Below, one piece after another: positions 42,627 through 50,803 of a stretch of 64,000 nt of DNA (positions are counted from its first letter, which is position 1; each line of letters opens with the position of its first letter). The notes under the pieces were generated by a model. The model searched no databases, was not told the DNA's origin, and worked only from the letters and a program-made list of their open reading frames with translations. The position numbers and the translations under genes were made by a program. The stretch comes from an uncultured Collinsella sp. (lineage in GTDB: Bacteria > Actinomycetota > Coriobacteriia > Coriobacteriales > Coriobacteriaceae): NCBI GenBank assembly GCA_900541745.1, contig UQLA01000006.1, forward strand, positions 51,155-115,154. The letters are read 5' to 3'.

Positions 42627-43733
42627 TTAGTAGCGTACGAAGATGTAGTTGTTGTTCATACCGGCTGCGACGGAGCTGATGATGACGCCCGTTTTGTAGT
42701 CGGAAGCATGGATCATCTGACCATTACCGATATAGATGCCGGTATGGTAGGAGTTAACCACGACATCACCAGGCTGGGGATCGGACACGCGGGTCCAGCC
42801 CATGAAGGTGCCCGTGGTGCCAAGGCGGCAATAACGGCCGGTGAGGCAGTAGCTTACAAAGCCGGAGCAGTCAAAGCTGTTCGGTCCAATGCCGCCCCAA
42901 GAATAAGCACAACCGAGCTTGCTGTAGGCGCGCGAAACAACGGTACCACCGTCAACGGACTGGCTCGGTGCGGAAGGCGTCGGAGCCGGAGCGGGCGTCG
43001 AGGGCTGCGGCGTGGGAGCCGGAGCGGGCGTCGAAGGCTGCGGCGTGGGAGCAGGAGTGGGCGCGGGAGTGTTCTCGGTCGTACCGGCGGTGTCGTTGCT
43101 CACCGTGGCCTTTTCGGCGGTGCTGGCGTTGATACCGGCCTGCAGCGCGGCGTTGGCCTCGGCCTCGGCAGCAAGCTCGGCCTGCAGCTGTGAATCCAGG
43201 GAGTTCACGACACTCTGGGCCTCAGCCTGCTGGGCATTGAGCTCGTCGACCTTCTTCTGCGTCGCGGCGACGTTCTTCTCCTGCTCGGTCTGCTTATCGG
43301 TGAGCTGCTGCTTAAGGTCCTTGACCTCCTGAATGGTCTGGGCCTGCTTGTCAGAAACCTTGCCGTAGTAGAACAGGCGGTTGAGCATGTCGCCAAGATC
43401 GTCGACGCCCGTCAAAACCTGAAGGAGACTCAGACCGCCGGTCTTGTACTCACCGGCAACGTAGCTCGAAAGCTTTGCCTGGCCCTCGGCAATCTCTTGC
43501 TGCTTTTGCGTGATCTCGCCTGCAGTCTGATCAAGCTCCTGCGTCTGTGCGGAGAGTTCTTCATGAATTTGCTGGGTTTGGGTGCCAATCTGCTCGAGCT
43601 TGGTACGGGCAGCGGCAAGGTCGGATGCGGTATCGGCGTAGGCCGGAGCCACGAGGCCCAGGCCCAAAACACAAGCGAGGGTTGCCGTAGCAGCGCAGCG
43701 TGCCATGTTTCTGTGCGTGTTTGCTGTGCGCAT
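42627..43733 (-). CDS. Secreted NlpC/P60 peptidoglycan hydrolase with coiled coil
   Basis: The 368 residues have a signal peptide (cleavage after AYA near residue 33), a long coiled coil (~35-205; LEQIGTQTQQIHEELSAQTQ), a Pro/Thr linker with repeats of PAPTPQPSTPA (~225-262) and a C-terminal NlpC/P60 domain (~265-368). The catalytic Cys is in SFDCSGF, and the His in YHTGIYIGNG. The organisation resembles RipA and PcsB-type cell-separation hydrolases, whose coiled coil responds to FtsEX. No ftsEX is seen here. ATG 43733 gives a normal signal peptide; ATG at residue 10 is possible. Confidence 0.92.
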   Translation of the reverse strand: MRTANTHRNMARCAATATLACVLGLGLVAPAYADTASDLAAARTKLEQIGTQTQQIHEELSAQTQELDQTAGEITQKQQEIAEGQAKLSSYVAGEYKTGGLSLLQVLTGVDDLGDMLNRLFYYGKVSDKQAQTIQEVKDLKQQLTDKQTEQEKNVAATQKKVDELNAQQAEAQSVVNSLDSQLQAELAAEAEANAALQAGINASTAEKATVSNDTAGTTENTPAPTPAPTPQPSTPAPAPTPQPSTPAPAPTPSAPSQSVDGGTVVSRAYSKLGCAYSWGGIGPNSFDCSGFVSYCLTGRYCRLGTTGTFMGWTRVSDPQPGDVVVNSYHTGIYIGNGQMIHASDYKTGVIISSVAAGMNNNYIFVRY

Positions 43734-43765
43734 GTAGCTTCCTTTCCGGTATCTAAGGGTAGCGG

Positions 43766-44311
43766 CTAGTCCACCGTTACCAGGCTAAAGAGCTCAACGT
43801 CCTCGTTAGAAGGCGTGAGCTTCTTGCGCGGGTTGAGAAACGCAAGCTCAAGGATACAACCGTAGCCCACAAGCTTTGCGCCCATATCTCGCACCAGTTT
43901 ACCTGTTGCCTCGACGGTTCCGCCCGTCGCGACCAAGTCGTCCAGAATCAACACGGTATCTTTAGAGCTGATAGCATCGGCCTGGATCTCGATAGAATCC
44001 GTTCCGTACTCGAGCTCGTAGCTTGCGCTCACCGTTTTACGCGGCAGTTTACCCGGCTTACGTGCGGGAACAAAGCCGGCACCCAGGGCGACGGCCACGG
44101 GCACGCCCACCATAAAGCCACGAGCCTCGGGGCCGACGACCTTGGTAATGCCCATGCCAGCAAAATGCTCGGCGAGCGCATCGACCATGGCCTTCAGAGC
44201 CTCGGGATTGCCAAAGAGCGGCGTGATGTCCTTAAATACGACTCCGGGTTCGGGATAGTCGGGGATGTCGACGATATGAGATTCGAAGTCGTACACTTTG
44301 TGACCTTTCAT
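43766..44311 (-). CDS. apt: Adenine phosphoribosyltransferase
   Basis: This purine salvage enzyme makes AMP from adenine and PRPP. The PRPP motif VLILDDLVATGGT is clear, with PDYPEPGVVFKDITPLF near the N-terminus and GPEARGFMVGVPVA. The 181-residue length is typical. It lies 21 bases after the MerR-type gene on the same strand and is probably cotranscribed with it. Confidence 0.97.
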   Translation of the reverse strand: MKGHKVYDFESHIVDIPDYPEPGVVFKDITPLFGNPEALKAMVDALAEHFAGMGITKVVGPEARGFMVGVPVAVALGAGFVPARKPGKLPRKTVSASYELEYGTDSIEIQADAISSKDTVLILDDLVATGGTVEATGKLVRDMGAKLVGYGCILELAFLNPRKKLTPSNEDVELFSLVTVD

Positions 44312-44332
44312 GGATTGCCGGGTGGACGGCGA

Positions 44333-45217
44333 TTATTTACTCGTGTTAGCAGACGAGCTATGCGAGGGGACGACGACCTTGGATGGCTGCACGAGCGACT
44401 CGTCGTGCGCGGCAACCGCGGGGACGCTTGCCCCATCGCTTTTAGCCTTGGTGGATTCGGAACGCGCGATCTCCTCATCGAGGGCATCGATGTCAGCGTC
44501 CTCGACCACGGCGTTGAGCGACTCAAAGACACGGTTCTTAAGGAGTGCGGTGTGCACACCCTCGGTGAGGTCGTGCAGCTTCTTAAAAGCGCGCTCGAGC
44601 TTGGCGTCGCGCTCGTCATCGGAGGTATCCATGCCGAGCATGCTCACGAGAACCTGCTCAAACATCGAAGACTCGCGGTTTGCCGACGATACGTACTGAC
44701 GCAGGTTGCGCGGCTCAATGTGGAAGCGCGACAGCTCCGAGCAGTAACGGATAATCGGGAAATCTCGGCCATCCACGAGCTCTCGGTTCTGCGGGCTCTT
44801 GATGATGCGGATAAGATCGTTCTCGGCAAGGGAGCGGATAAACGAGATCTCGACGCCGAGCATATCGGGAATAGTCTCGATGGGATGCAGCTTTTGCTTG
44901 GTCTCCTTGGGCTCCGTCTTAAGCGGAACATCGGACAGAAGACCCACCTCGTAAGCCAACGTGGACAGATCCGTTGCGTTTTCCAAGCGCTGCTTAATGA
45001 CGTTGAGCGGCATGTAGCGGGTCTTCTGCAGATGCAGGATGACCTCGAGACGGTCAACGTCTTCCTTGGAGTACTGGCGATACCCCTTAGGCGTACGATG
45101 AGGGGTGATGAGCCCCTCATCTTCTAGAAATCTAATTTTTGAGTTCGATAGATCGGGGTATGCGCCTCGAAGAAGGTTGACGACTTGGCCGATACTCAGA
45201 TAGTTGCGTTCGGCCAT
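44333..45217 (-). CDS. MerR-family regulator, FtsR/Rv1828-like
   Basis: The 294-residue protein begins with a MerR winged helix (NYLSIGQVVNLLRGAYPDLS then IRFLEDEGLITPHRTPKGYR). Helical regions follow, and a charged disordered C-terminus. Long MerR proteins directly downstream of an FHA gene are a conserved actinobacterial pair (garA-Rv1828, odhI-ftsR), where FtsR activates division gene ftsZ. Three bases separate it from the FHA stop. Regulatory target here is inferred only. No effector domain is recognised. Confidence 0.87.
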   Translation of the reverse strand: MAERNYLSIGQVVNLLRGAYPDLSNSKIRFLEDEGLITPHRTPKGYRQYSKEDVDRLEVILHLQKTRYMPLNVIKQRLENATDLSTLAYEVGLLSDVPLKTEPKETKQKLHPIETIPDMLGVEISFIRSLAENDLIRIIKSPQNRELVDGRDFPIIRYCSELSRFHIEPRNLRQYVSSANRESSMFEQVLVSMLGMDTSDDERDAKLERAFKKLHDLTEGVHTALLKNRVFESLNAVVEDADIDALDEEIARSESTKAKSDGASVPAVAAHDESLVQPSKVVVPSHSSSANTSK

Positions 45218-45220
45218 TAC

Positions 45221-45655
45221 CTACTCACCGGTTTCGATGCGCTCCGGCGTGCTCTCGTGGTAGATGAGCGTGAACGTACCGATCTGAACGGAAGAGCCGT
45301 CGTGCAGCGGAGCACCGTTGACGATGGCGCCGTCGACCCAGGTGCCGTTGAGCGAGCCCAGATCCTCAATACGGGCACCCAGGCCCTCACGAATAATGCG
45401 TGCGTGGCTGCGCGAGACAGTCATGTCGTTGAGGAAGATGCCGTTCGCGGGATCGCGGCCGATGGTGGTCACGTCGTCCTCGAGCTCAAAGGCAGCTCCG
45501 GTCTGCGGACCCTTGACGATGGACAGAACCGGAGCGGTGATGCGCACGTTGGCCATAAGGTCGGGAACAGTGACATCGCTCGAAGGAACGCGGAAAACGC
45601 AGGTAGCGTCCGCGGTCTTATCGTTCTGAGGCATATTGTTAACCTTGTTGTCCAT
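45221..45655 (-). CDS. FHA-domain protein, GarA/OdhI-like
   Basis: The 144-residue protein has a C-terminal FHA domain (~55-135) with the phosphothreonine-binding residues in TTIGRDPANGIFL, VSRSHARI and SLNGTWVDG. N-terminal TADATCVFRVPSSD resembles the GarA/OdhI segment ETTSVFR, whose threonine is phosphorylated by Ser/Thr kinases and then bound by its own FHA domain. GarA inhibits 2-oxoglutarate metabolism enzymes. Its neighbours (MerR after, PgsA-type synthase before) match actinomycete order. No kinase gene is in the window. Confidence 0.9.
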   Translation of the reverse strand: MDNKVNNMPQNDKTADATCVFRVPSSDVTVPDLMANVRITAPVLSIVKGPQTGAAFELEDDVTTIGRDPANGIFLNDMTVSRSHARIIREGLGARIEDLGSLNGTWVDGAIVNGAPLHDGSSVQIGTFTLIYHESTPERIETGE

Positions 45656-45720
45656 GACAACCCCTATCTAACGCGGCCACGCCGCAAAGAATGAACCGTA
45701 CGTAATCATACCCCAATGAA

Positions 45721-46425
45721 TCAGTCTTCGATTTCGGGGTTGAGAAAGTCGGTGTCCTCGTCCTCGGGATGCGCGATGGCCTGTTTAATGGCCACCCCTC
45801 CCTTAATGGAATAGATGACAGCGGTGAGCATAGAGAACATCACGCCGCCGTACACAAAGAAGATGCCGAGGGGCACCGAGCTGCCGTTGAGGCCCGGGAA
45901 TGCCGTGAGCGTGGCGGGAAGCAGATGCCAGCCGTCCACGACGGGAAAGCCCAACAGCATGAGCGAGAAGCCGGTCATGAGCAGTGCCGTGGCAATCTTG
46001 CCGGGAAAGACGACGTCGATGGGGCGAGGGTGATAATGGCGCACGATGAGCGAGCCGATGCCCAGGTAGATATCGCGGCCGATAATGAGCACGCAGACCC
46101 AGATGGGCAACTCGCCGCGGACCACCAGGCCCAACACGCCGGTAAACAGCAGCGCGCGGTCGCAGATGGGGTCCATAACCTTGCCGAGCCACGAGACCGT
46201 TTTGGTCATGCGGGCAATCTGACCGTCCATCCAGTCGGTGGAGGCCGCGATGGCATAGATGACAATGGCGACGATACGGTTGTTGTCCGTCACAAACAGG
46301 TACAGGAAGACGAGCGTGAGGATCAGGCGCGTAAAGGTGATGAAATTGGAGATCGTAAAGATCTTATTCGACGGGTAATCGGAAGTGCCGATAAGCTCCT
46401 TTTTGATCTTCTTCTTAATGCCCAC
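45721..46425 (-). CDS. CDP-alcohol phosphatidyltransferase (PgsA-like, second copy)
   Basis: This membrane enzyme carries the CDP-alcohol phosphotransferase signature: DGQIARMTKTVSWLG then KVMDPICDR. It has about five membrane segments and an acidic C-terminus (PEDEDTDFLNPEIED). GTG 46425 (234 residues) is chosen over ATG 46515 because GGGGGAG lies five bases upstream and the sequence between reads unlike protein. It sits beside the FHA-MerR pair, as pgsA2 does in mycobacteria. The alcohol acceptor (glycerol phosphate, inositol phosphate or phospholipid for cardiolipin) cannot be told apart here. Confidence 0.88.
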   Translation of the reverse strand: MGIKKKIKKELIGTSDYPSNKIFTISNFITFTRLILTLVFLYLFVTDNNRIVAIVIYAIAASTDWMDGQIARMTKTVSWLGKVMDPICDRALLFTGVLGLVVRGELPIWVCVLIIGRDIYLGIGSLIVRHYHPRPIDVVFPGKIATALLMTGFSLMLLGFPVVDGWHLLPATLTAFPGLNGSSVPLGIFFVYGGVMFSMLTAVIYSIKGGVAIKQAIAHPEDEDTDFLNPEIED

Positions 46426-46554
46426 AGGACTCCCCCGCTGGTAAACGACAAAACTTTCGATACTATACCCGTTCTGGCGATGTCTATCCAGCGTAAGCAT
46501 AGAGAGTCCAGACATGTGGAGGGCGCTGTCGCAACGTGAATGTACCGTATTTAT

Positions 46555-46607
46555 GTACGTCAGCCTCCAAACATGTCGAAAATTGTCGTATTTGGAGGCT
46601 GACGTAC
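46555..46607. repeat. 17-bp perfect palindrome with 19-base loop
   Basis: Bases 46555-46571 pair perfectly with 46591-46607. GGTTTTT follows on the + strand, but no + strand gene precedes it. It lies between the pgsA-like gene and tRNA-Pro. The loop CATGTCGAAAATTGTCGTA is itself partly symmetrical. Confidence 0.75.
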
Positions 46608-46678
46608 AGGTTTTTGTTGAGCGAAGGTATCGATCAAGAAAGCTGTTGATTCTTTGTTGCTTACCCCGTTGATTCTTA

Positions 46679-46711
46679 ATAAAAAAAGGTCAGGCACTAG
46701 GTGCCTGACCT
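46679..46711 (-). terminator. Terminator of tRNA-Pro
   Basis: An 11-bp stem (46687-46697 with 46701-46711) and 3-base loop, followed on the minus strand by at least seven T residues. Confidence 0.93.
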
Positions 46712-46720
46712 GCAAACTTC

Positions 46721-46797
<77 letters not shown>

Positions 46798-46839
46798 AAG
46801 CTTTTGTTTGTTGCTCTGCTCTCGCTCGCAACAGGGAGT

Positions 46840-46869
46840 ATATTAACCCGAAACTTTGGACTTGTGCAA
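46840..46869 (-). promoter_or_regulatory. Promoter of tRNA-Pro
   Basis: On the minus strand TTGCAC (46869-46864), an 18-base spacer and TAATAT (46845-46840) precede the tRNA by about 42 bases. Confidence 0.6.
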
Positions 46870-46877
46870 GAACTTTT

Positions 46878-48095
46878 TTAATTATTTTTGAGCAAGTCCA
46901 AAATTGTATCTGCGAGCTGGGGTTTTGTTAGCACAGGAAGTTCCTGCGTCCCTGCTGTTCTTACAATCCAGGCCTTATTGGTGTCAGTTCCAAAGCCCGA
47001 ATCGGCGCGCGAGACATCGTTGGCGATGATCGCATCGCAGCCCTTACGGGTCAATTTATGCTCGGCGTACTCCACGACGTTATCGGTCTCGGCTGCAAAT
47101 CCGATCACATGGCGCTCGCCCTTCTGGCGCGAGAGCTCAGCCAAAATATCAACGGTCTCGACGAGCTCGATGCAATCGAGGCGTTCTTTAGCCTTTTTGA
47201 GCTTGTGGTCCGCAGGGGATACGGGAGTGTAGTCTGCGACAGCGGCCGCGCAAATGGCCGCATCGGCCGTCTGAAAGGCGTTTAACGCCGCCTGCAGCAT
47301 CTCTGCGGCGGTCTGCACGCGCACGCACTCCACGCCGCAGGGAACATCGAGCGACGTCGGTCCCAGCACAAGCGTGACCTCGGCACCGCGGCGAGCAGCC
47401 TCCCCCGCCAGGGCGATGCCCATCGTGCCCGACGACCGATTGCCGATAAAACGCACCGGATCGATTGGCTCATGCGTGGGGCCGGCGGTGATCACGATGC
47501 GCTTGCCCGCCAGGTCTTGCGGCACGGGATTGAGCACCTCGCAGATGGCTTCGACAATGTCCCCGGGCTCGCTCATGCGTCCCGTGTCCACGTCGCCGCA
47601 GGCAAGGTAGCCGCTGCCGGGTCCCACCACATGGACGCCACGGTCGCGCAAAGTGGTCATGTTGGTCTGCGTCGCCGGTGCCTTCCACATGCCGTTGTTC
47701 ATAGCGGGCGCGATCACGATGGGTCGCGGCGTCGCAAGCAGCGTGGTGGAAATGAGGTCATCGGCGATGCCGTTGGCCATCTTGGCGATGATATTGGCCG
47801 TCGCGGGCGCCACGACCACCAGATCGGGCTCCTGCGCCAGCGAAATGTGGTGGATGGGGTCGGAGGGATCGTCGAATAGACCCACGGCAACGGGCTCGTT
47901 GGTGAGCGCACGGAAGGTGAGCGGGCCCACAAACTCGGTGGCATGCTCGCTCATAACGACCTTGACGCGCGCGCCGCGCTTTTGCAGCAGGCGCACGATA
48001 TTGCACGACTTATAGGCGGCGATCCCGCCGGTAATGCCCAGCAGGATCGTTTTTCCCTCAAGTTGCATTGAATTGTTGGGTGCCGCCGTCATCAT
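46878..48095 (-). CDS. coaBC: Phosphopantothenoylcysteine decarboxylase/synthetase
   Basis: This bifunctional enzyme performs two successive steps of coenzyme A synthesis. The N-terminal CoaC flavin domain (~10-190) contains GITGGIAAYKS, the catalytic His region IHHISLA and PAMNNGMW. The C-terminal CoaB domain (~200-405) contains VITAGPTHEPIDPVRFIGNR then SSGTMG and AAVADYTP. ATG 48095 (405 residues) is chosen because it lies one base from the upstream stop with AAGGAAG upstream. It is the last gene of the long minus-strand block. Confidence 0.96.
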   Translation of the reverse strand: MMTAAPNNSMQLEGKTILLGITGGIAAYKSCNIVRLLQKRGARVKVVMSEHATEFVGPLTFRALTNEPVAVGLFDDPSDPIHHISLAQEPDLVVVAPATANIIAKMANGIADDLISTTLLATPRPIVIAPAMNNGMWKAPATQTNMTTLRDRGVHVVGPGSGYLACGDVDTGRMSEPGDIVEAICEVLNPVPQDLAGKRIVITAGPTHEPIDPVRFIGNRSSGTMGIALAGEAARRGAEVTLVLGPTSLDVPCGVECVRVQTAAEMLQAALNAFQTADAAICAAAVADYTPVSPADHKLKKAKERLDCIELVETVDILAELSRQKGERHVIGFAAETDNVVEYAEHKLTRKGCDAIIANDVSRADSGFGTDTNKAWIVRTAGTQELPVLTKPQLADTILDLLKNN

Positions 48096-48096
48096 T

Positions 48097-48816
48097 TTAA
48101 GCTTCCTTGCTGGGGAGCACGAGAAGGCGGTGGCAATACGGGCAGTGCGTAATCTCACTACCGTCGTGGTTGAGGTCGCTCATGGACGATGCCTGCAGCG
48201 CGGTATGGCAGACCGTGGGGATGTTGCCCTTGATGGTCTCGACGGCCAGGCCGCGGAACTGCTTGAGCAGGCGCTCGTAATCGGTGAGCACGTCGGCGGG
48301 CAGCGTGGCAGCCAGCGCAGTGCGCTCCTTGGTGGCGGCATCAATCTGGGCCTGCAGGTCGGCGGCTTTGGCTCGTGCGGCCTTGGTATCGGCCTTCACG
48401 CCCTCCTCGAACTTGGCGATGATTGCCTGCGCGCGGGCCTCGCGGTCGAGCGCCTCCTTATGGGCGACAACGACGTCCTTGCGGGTGTGCTCAATCTTGT
48501 CCAGACGCTTGGCCAGGGTGGCGAGTTCATTCTCCAGGTCCTGAATCTCACGGTAGTCGGAGCCGTCGACGTGGCGCTTCTTAGCAGCCTCAATGGCGTT
48601 GTTGGTCTGAATCTCGGTGGTGTTGAGATCGTCGAGCTCAATGTCCAGATCCTTGCGCTGGGCGTAGAGCTTAGTCATCTCGGACTTGAGCTTCACATAG
48701 GTCTTGCGCTTGGAAGCGAGCTCCTTGAGCTCCGGCATATTGGCAAGTTCGCTCTCTTTGCGGGCGAGCTCCAAATCGATCTGTTGCAGCTTGAGTAGCG
48801 TAGCGCCGGCGCTCAT
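48097..48816 (-). CDS. Coiled-coil zinc-ribbon protein (CdsZ/DUF164-like)
   Basis: The 239 residues form a long antiparallel coiled coil (~5-185) and a C-terminal zinc-ribbon remnant, matching the C4-type zinc ribbon (DUF164) family. The second knuckle CPYC is intact. The first knuckle, normally C-X2-C, has only one Cys (IPTVCHTAL). The family is usually linked to Nif3-like genes, as here. ATG 48816 overlaps the Nif3 stop (ATGA) and follows AAAGGAGAG. Function is unknown; a nucleic-acid or scaffold role has been suggested for relatives. Confidence 0.85.
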   Translation of the reverse strand: MSAGATLLKLQQIDLELARKESELANMPELKELASKRKTYVKLKSEMTKLYAQRKDLDIELDDLNTTEIQTNNAIEAAKKRHVDGSDYREIQDLENELATLAKRLDKIEHTRKDVVVAHKEALDREARAQAIIAKFEEGVKADTKAARAKAADLQAQIDAATKERTALAATLPADVLTDYERLLKQFRGLAVETIKGNIPTVCHTALQASSMSDLNHDGSEITHCPYCHRLLVLPSKEA

Positions 48817-49622
48817 AAGTTCTCTCCTTTTGTCACAGTCCACCATTGGCAAGGGTTCAGTATTTTAATCGCATGACGGGGGTCGACCCCGGCGTCAACT
48901 GCAGAGTTCATCAAGATATCCACGAACGGCTCCTCGGAGCGGTCGTGGCCGAGCAGAATCACGCTCAGTCCACGCAGGGCAAGGTCCTGTGCCACGTGGT
49001 AGCCCGCTTCGCCCGTCACGACAACGTCGGCGCCCGCGGCGATGGCAAGCTCACCAAAATCGCCGAGGGAGCCGCCCAGAATGGCGACGGTGCGGCACGG
49101 GCGCTCGGCTTCGCCCCATACGCGCGGGTCGCTGCCATAGGACGCTGCGGCACGGTTGGCGAAATCGCGCAGGTTGCAGGCGTCGTGGAGGGTCGCAAGT
49201 GCGCCCAGACCGGTGAGCTCGGGCTCGTCCATATGCTCCAGCGAGCTCATGGGCTCAGCGTCCAGCAACTCACTCAGGCGTACGCGCGCTTCGTGCGAGC
49301 GGTCCAGGTTGGTGTGAAGCGAGATGACGCTCACGCCACAACGAGCTGCCTCGTATAGTGCAGCGCTGCACTGGGGACGCGCGGAATCGGCCGGACAAAA
49401 GGCCTCGGGCGCCTTGATATAGATGGGATGATGCGTCAGCAGCACGTTAGCGCCGGCCTCGAGAGCGCGGCGCACGTTGGCCTCGGTCGCGTCGAGCGCG
49501 CAGGCAACACCGCGGATCTCGGCAGCGGGATCTCCCACAGATAGCCCAACATGATCCCAGCCCTCGGCGTCCGCCTTGGGGTAGCGCGCCAGCAGCGCAC
49601 GTTCAAGCTCGGAGACGATCAT
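48813..49622 (-). CDS. Nif3-like dinuclear metal centre protein
   Basis: The 269 residues match the Nif3/YqfO/GTP-cyclohydrolase I type 2 family, which forms hexameric toroids with a two-metal site. Metal ligands are visible in LLTHHPIYIK, SLHTNLD and GHDRSEE. WDHVGLSVGDP is the usual N-terminal motif. The inserted PII-like domain of some members is absent. Biochemical role is unsettled. Start and stop overlap neighbours by four bases, so translation is coupled. Confidence 0.93.
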   Translation of the reverse strand: MIVSELERALLARYPKADAEGWDHVGLSVGDPAAEIRGVACALDATEANVRRALEAGANVLLTHHPIYIKAPEAFCPADSARPQCSAALYEAARCGVSVISLHTNLDRSHEARVRLSELLDAEPMSSLEHMDEPELTGLGALATLHDACNLRDFANRAAASYGSDPRVWGEAERPCRTVAILGGSLGDFGELAIAAGADVVVTGEAGYHVAQDLALRGLSVILLGHDRSEEPFVDILMNSAVDAGVDPRHAIKILNPCQWWTVTKGENL

Positions 49623-50797
49623 GCGGCACCTACGATCGAAAGCAGTGTCTGGGCAAAGTCGTCCAGGTCGGCAGAGTTCACGCGATCATCGAATGAGATG
49701 CGCAGTGCGCCCAGCGCCTGCTCGCGACCAATGCCCATGGCGCTGAGCACGTGGCTCGGGTCCATGCTACCGCTCGAGCAAGCCGATCCGGCCGAAACCT
49801 CAAAGCCGGCGGCGTCGAGCTTGATGATGAGCTCCTCGGAGTCCATGCCGTCGACGTAGATTGAAACCATACCCGGCAGACGATCGGCCTGCGCGTAGTC
49901 GCCCATCGTGGCGTGAATGCGAGGATGGGCCGTAAGCGTGGCGTAGAGCTTGTCGGAAAGGGCCTGCAGCGTCGCACGCTCCTGGCCCACATTCGGCAGC
50001 AACACGGAAGCGGCTGCGGCAAAAGCCAGCTGCGTGCGCAGATCCTGCGTACCGGCGCGACGGCCGGCTTCCTGTCCACCGCCAAAGATGCGCGGACGCA
50101 GCGGCGTGCGGTTCTTAAGGTAGAGCGCGCCGGATGCCACAGGGCCGCCGATCTTGTGCGCGGCAACGGTCATAGCATCGACGCCCAGCTCGGTGACATC
50201 GAGCGGAATATGCAAGTAGCCCTGGATGGCATCGGTATGAAACAGGGCGCCGGCAGCATGTGCGGCGGCGGCCAGCTCGCGGATGGGCTGCACCACGCCG
50301 GTCTCGTTGTTGGCGACCATAATGCTCACGAGCGCCACGTCGTCGCCTAGCAAGTCGCTCAGCGCGGCAGGCTCGATGTAGCCCGTACGACAGGGCTGCA
50401 CCAGGTCGACGGTAAAGCCGGCGGCGCGCAGCAGCGGCAGGTTATCCAGAATCGAATCGTGCTCGATCGCCGACACGATCACGCGGTCTCGCTTGCGATC
50501 GCGCTGACGAGCGCCCTCGGCAAGACCGAGCAGCGCCAGCTGGTTGGCCTCGGTACCGCCGTTGGTCAGGACGATCTCAGACGGGCGGACGCGCGCGCCA
50601 AAGCTACGGGCGATCTCGCGGCGAGCAACCTCCAGACGCGCAGCGGCCTTGCGGCCGAGCGAATGCAGTGAGTTGGGGTTGACGCCGGCAAGCTCGCTGT
50701 CGTCGTACGCGCGCTGCGCAAGGAGCGCCTCGGCGCGCATGGGCGTCGAGGCGGCATAGTCAAGATTCACGGGTATGCGGTTTTGACCTGCGGTCAT
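49619..50797 (-). CDS. Cysteine desulfurase (NifS/IscS family)
   Basis: This PLP enzyme removes sulfur from cysteine for Fe-S clusters or thiolated tRNA. NLDYAASTPMR opens the protein, the PLP Lys is in VAAHKIGGP, and the sulfur-accepting Cys is in SAGSACSSGS near residue 340. The 392-residue length is typical of the class I (IscS/NifS) group. No scaffold or MnmA gene is adjacent, so the downstream pathway is not shown. It lies six bases from rpe and overlaps the Nif3 gene by four. Confidence 0.95.
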   Translation of the reverse strand: MTAGQNRIPVNLDYAASTPMRAEALLAQRAYDDSELAGVNPNSLHSLGRKAAARLEVARREIARSFGARVRPSEIVLTNGGTEANQLALLGLAEGARQRDRKRDRVIVSAIEHDSILDNLPLLRAAGFTVDLVQPCRTGYIEPAALSDLLGDDVALVSIMVANNETGVVQPIRELAAAAHAAGALFHTDAIQGYLHIPLDVTELGVDAMTVAAHKIGGPVASGALYLKNRTPLRPRIFGGGQEAGRRAGTQDLRTQLAFAAAASVLLPNVGQERATLQALSDKLYATLTAHPRIHATMGDYAQADRLPGMVSIYVDGMDSEELIIKLDAAGFEVSAGSACSSGSMDPSHVLSAMGIGREQALGALRISFDDRVNSADLDDFAQTLLSIVGAA

Positions 50798-50803
50798 AAG
50801 GGT

